Made by a program: the position numbers and the translations under genes. From an uncultured Opitutia bacterium (GTDB lineage: Bacteria; Verrucomicrobiota; Verrucomicrobiia; Opitutales; UBA953): a stretch of DNA of 64,000 bases. The notes beneath the pieces are model-generated. The model made no database searches. It had not been told where the DNA came from and worked only from the letters and a program-made list of their open reading frames with translations. The DNA lies in assembly GCA_903855995.1 (NCBI GenBank), contig CAIOAN010000002.1, positions 124,001-188,000 of the forward strand, in the 5' to 3' direction. The first letter of the stretch is position 1; each line of letters starts with the position of its first letter. Shown here piece by piece: positions 63,271 through 64,000 of this stretch.

Positions 63271-63648
63271 ATGCGTATCCTCGCCCTCGTCTCCCTCCTC
63301 ACCGCCTCTTCGGCCTTTGCCGCCGTCGACCACGACGCCGCCTTCAAGGCTGACATCGCTCCGATCCTCCAGAAGAGCTGCGTCGGCTGCCACCAGGCCA
63401 AGGAAGGCAAGAAGCCCAAGGGCGGCTTCGACGCCACCTCCCTCGCCAACGTTGTCAAGGGCGGCAAGGAAGCCGGCGCAGGCATCACTTGGGGCGACAT
63501 CTCCAAGAGCTCCCTCTACAAGAGCTGCGAACTCGGCATCAGCAATCCTGATGACGACGCCGCCATGCCTCCTAAGAAGAAGAAGGACCGTGTTGCCCTC
63601 ACCAAGGAGCAGCTCGCCAAGCTCAAGGCCTTCATCGAAGCCAAGTAA
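63271..63648 (+). CDS. Small exported c-type cytochrome (planctomycete type)
   Basis: The 125-residue protein has a Sec signal (MRILALVSLLTASSAFAA) and one haem motif CVGCH, preceded by FKADIAPILQKS as in planctomycete/verrucomicrobial cytochrome C1 domains. The distal methionine is probably in DDDAAMPPKKKK. It should carry electrons in the periplasm. The partial membrane protein gene that follows after a terminator is often found next to such cytochromes, suggesting a linked function. Confidence 0.9.
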   Translation: MRILALVSLLTASSAFAAVDHDAAFKADIAPILQKSCVGCHQAKEGKKPKGGFDATSLANVVKGGKEAGAGITWGDISKSSLYKSCELGISNPDDDAAMPPKKKKDRVALTKEQLAKLKAFIEAK

Positions 63649-63666
63649 GCCCCACCGCTTACCCTC

Positions 63667-63697
63667 AAAAAGCCCGCGGCAACCCGCGGGCTTTTTT
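63667..63697 (+). terminator. Intrinsic terminator after the small cytochrome gene
   Basis: GCCCGCGG (63672-63679) pairs with CCGCGGGC (63684-63691), flanked by a run of A and then TTTTTT. Confidence 0.9.
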
Positions 63698-63782
63698 GTG
63701 TCTAATTACTAGCCGCCAACGATGTCGGCTTCCGTTTGACGAACCCCTCCGATAGATTACTTCCCAGACACCCCCTCCTCCG

Positions 63783-64000
63783 ATGCGCCACCGCCTCAAA
63801 GCCTTCTTCCAGTCCGTCCAGCACCATGTGCCGCTGACCGCCGCGATCGGCCTAAACCTAATCCTCATCCTTTGCGCTTTCGCGCTGAAGGCCGATGGCG
63901 ACATGCGGAGCTCGGCGCTCCTCTCCGTGGCCGGCAACTTCCACATCCTCGCCCTGCACCTGCCAGCCGCACTGCTGCTGATCGTGCCGCTCCTGGAGTT
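63783..64000 (+). CDS. Membrane protein, DUF2231-like N-terminus (3' end outside window)
   Basis: The ATG at 63783 opens a frame that runs to the window edge, giving 72 residues: a short basic start (MRHRLKAFFQSVQHHVPL), a first transmembrane helix (TAAIGLNLILILCAFAL) and then GNFHILALHLPAALLLIVPLLE. The pattern FHILALHLPAALLL is like the HxxxVHxPxAL motif of DUF2231 membrane proteins, which in Planctomycetota and Verrucomicrobiota often come with cytochrome c domains. The rest of the gene is not visible, so the assignment is tentative. Confidence 0.6.
   Translation, partial: MRHRLKAFFQSVQHHVPLTAAIGLNLILILCAFALKADGDMRSSALLSVAGNFHILALHLPAALLLIVPLLE

Overview
The window looks like a GC-rich Verrucomicrobiota chromosome, most like an Opitutales-type marine or aquatic polysaccharide degrader, carrying a mobile defence island at its left end. 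The assignment is an inference from gene content: DUF6797 and DUF5077/DUF3472 proteins, DUF1080 lipoproteins, Tat-exported Gfo/Idh/MocA oxidoreductases, multihaem planctomycete/verrucomicrobial-type c-cytochromes, paired sulfatases, and a sufCBD operon behind a Fur-like gene. No rRNA or other direct taxonomic marker is present.

Region 1 (1 to about 17,655) is an accessory island that abuts the 3' end of a tRNA-Ser(GCU) gene on the minus strand, the usual insertion point of an integrative element. From the left it holds the end of a type I restriction R subunit with a coupled SprT/YgjP-type metallopeptidase and an unknown helical protein, then a GIY-YIG nuclease. Next is a plasmid- or satellite-like replication block (unknown protein, helix-turn-helix protein, CHC2/Toprim primase-like protein, DUF3987 P-loop protein) bounded by two near-identical dyads in opposite orientation. 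After it come an AbiL-like RloB/ATPase pair, an HNH nuclease with a PUA/EVE-like N-terminus, an AbiE toxin-antitoxin pair with two 23-bp operator-like dyads, a KAP P-loop NTPase, two unknown small genes, an OLD-type ATPase-Toprim nuclease and a small membrane protein. Several of these genes are visibly more AT-rich than their neighbours. No integrase is visible, so the left end of the element and its integrase probably lie outside the window.

Region 2 (17.7 to 37.9 kb) is chromosomal and mostly exported proteins: a DUF3800 protein, a dihaem oxidoreductase, DUF5077/DUF3472, an ACT-domain protein, a TonB-dependent receptor, a gamma-glutamylcyclotransferase-like protein with 3-methyladenine glycosylase I, DUF6797, a five-haem cytochrome, a Tat-exported oxidoreductase, a two-domain DUF1080 lipoprotein and two overlapping sulfatase genes. 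Its intergenic gaps carry a family of paired hairpins closed by GGTAGGG/CCCTACC, resembling REPINs or MITEs.

Region 3 (38 to 64 kb) mixes housekeeping with more exported enzymes: proC-hemL, dnaK, hemB (non-zinc type), a tagaturonate-epimerase-like gene next to the 3' scrap of a lost paralogue, leuB, an exported FAD oxidoreductase with EF hands, exported carbohydrate-related proteins, a LON-domain protein, a Fur-like regulator followed by sufC-sufB-sufD-sufT, a sugar-dehydrogenase-like/PKD/cytochrome fusion, hflX, a small cytochrome c and the start of a membrane protein.
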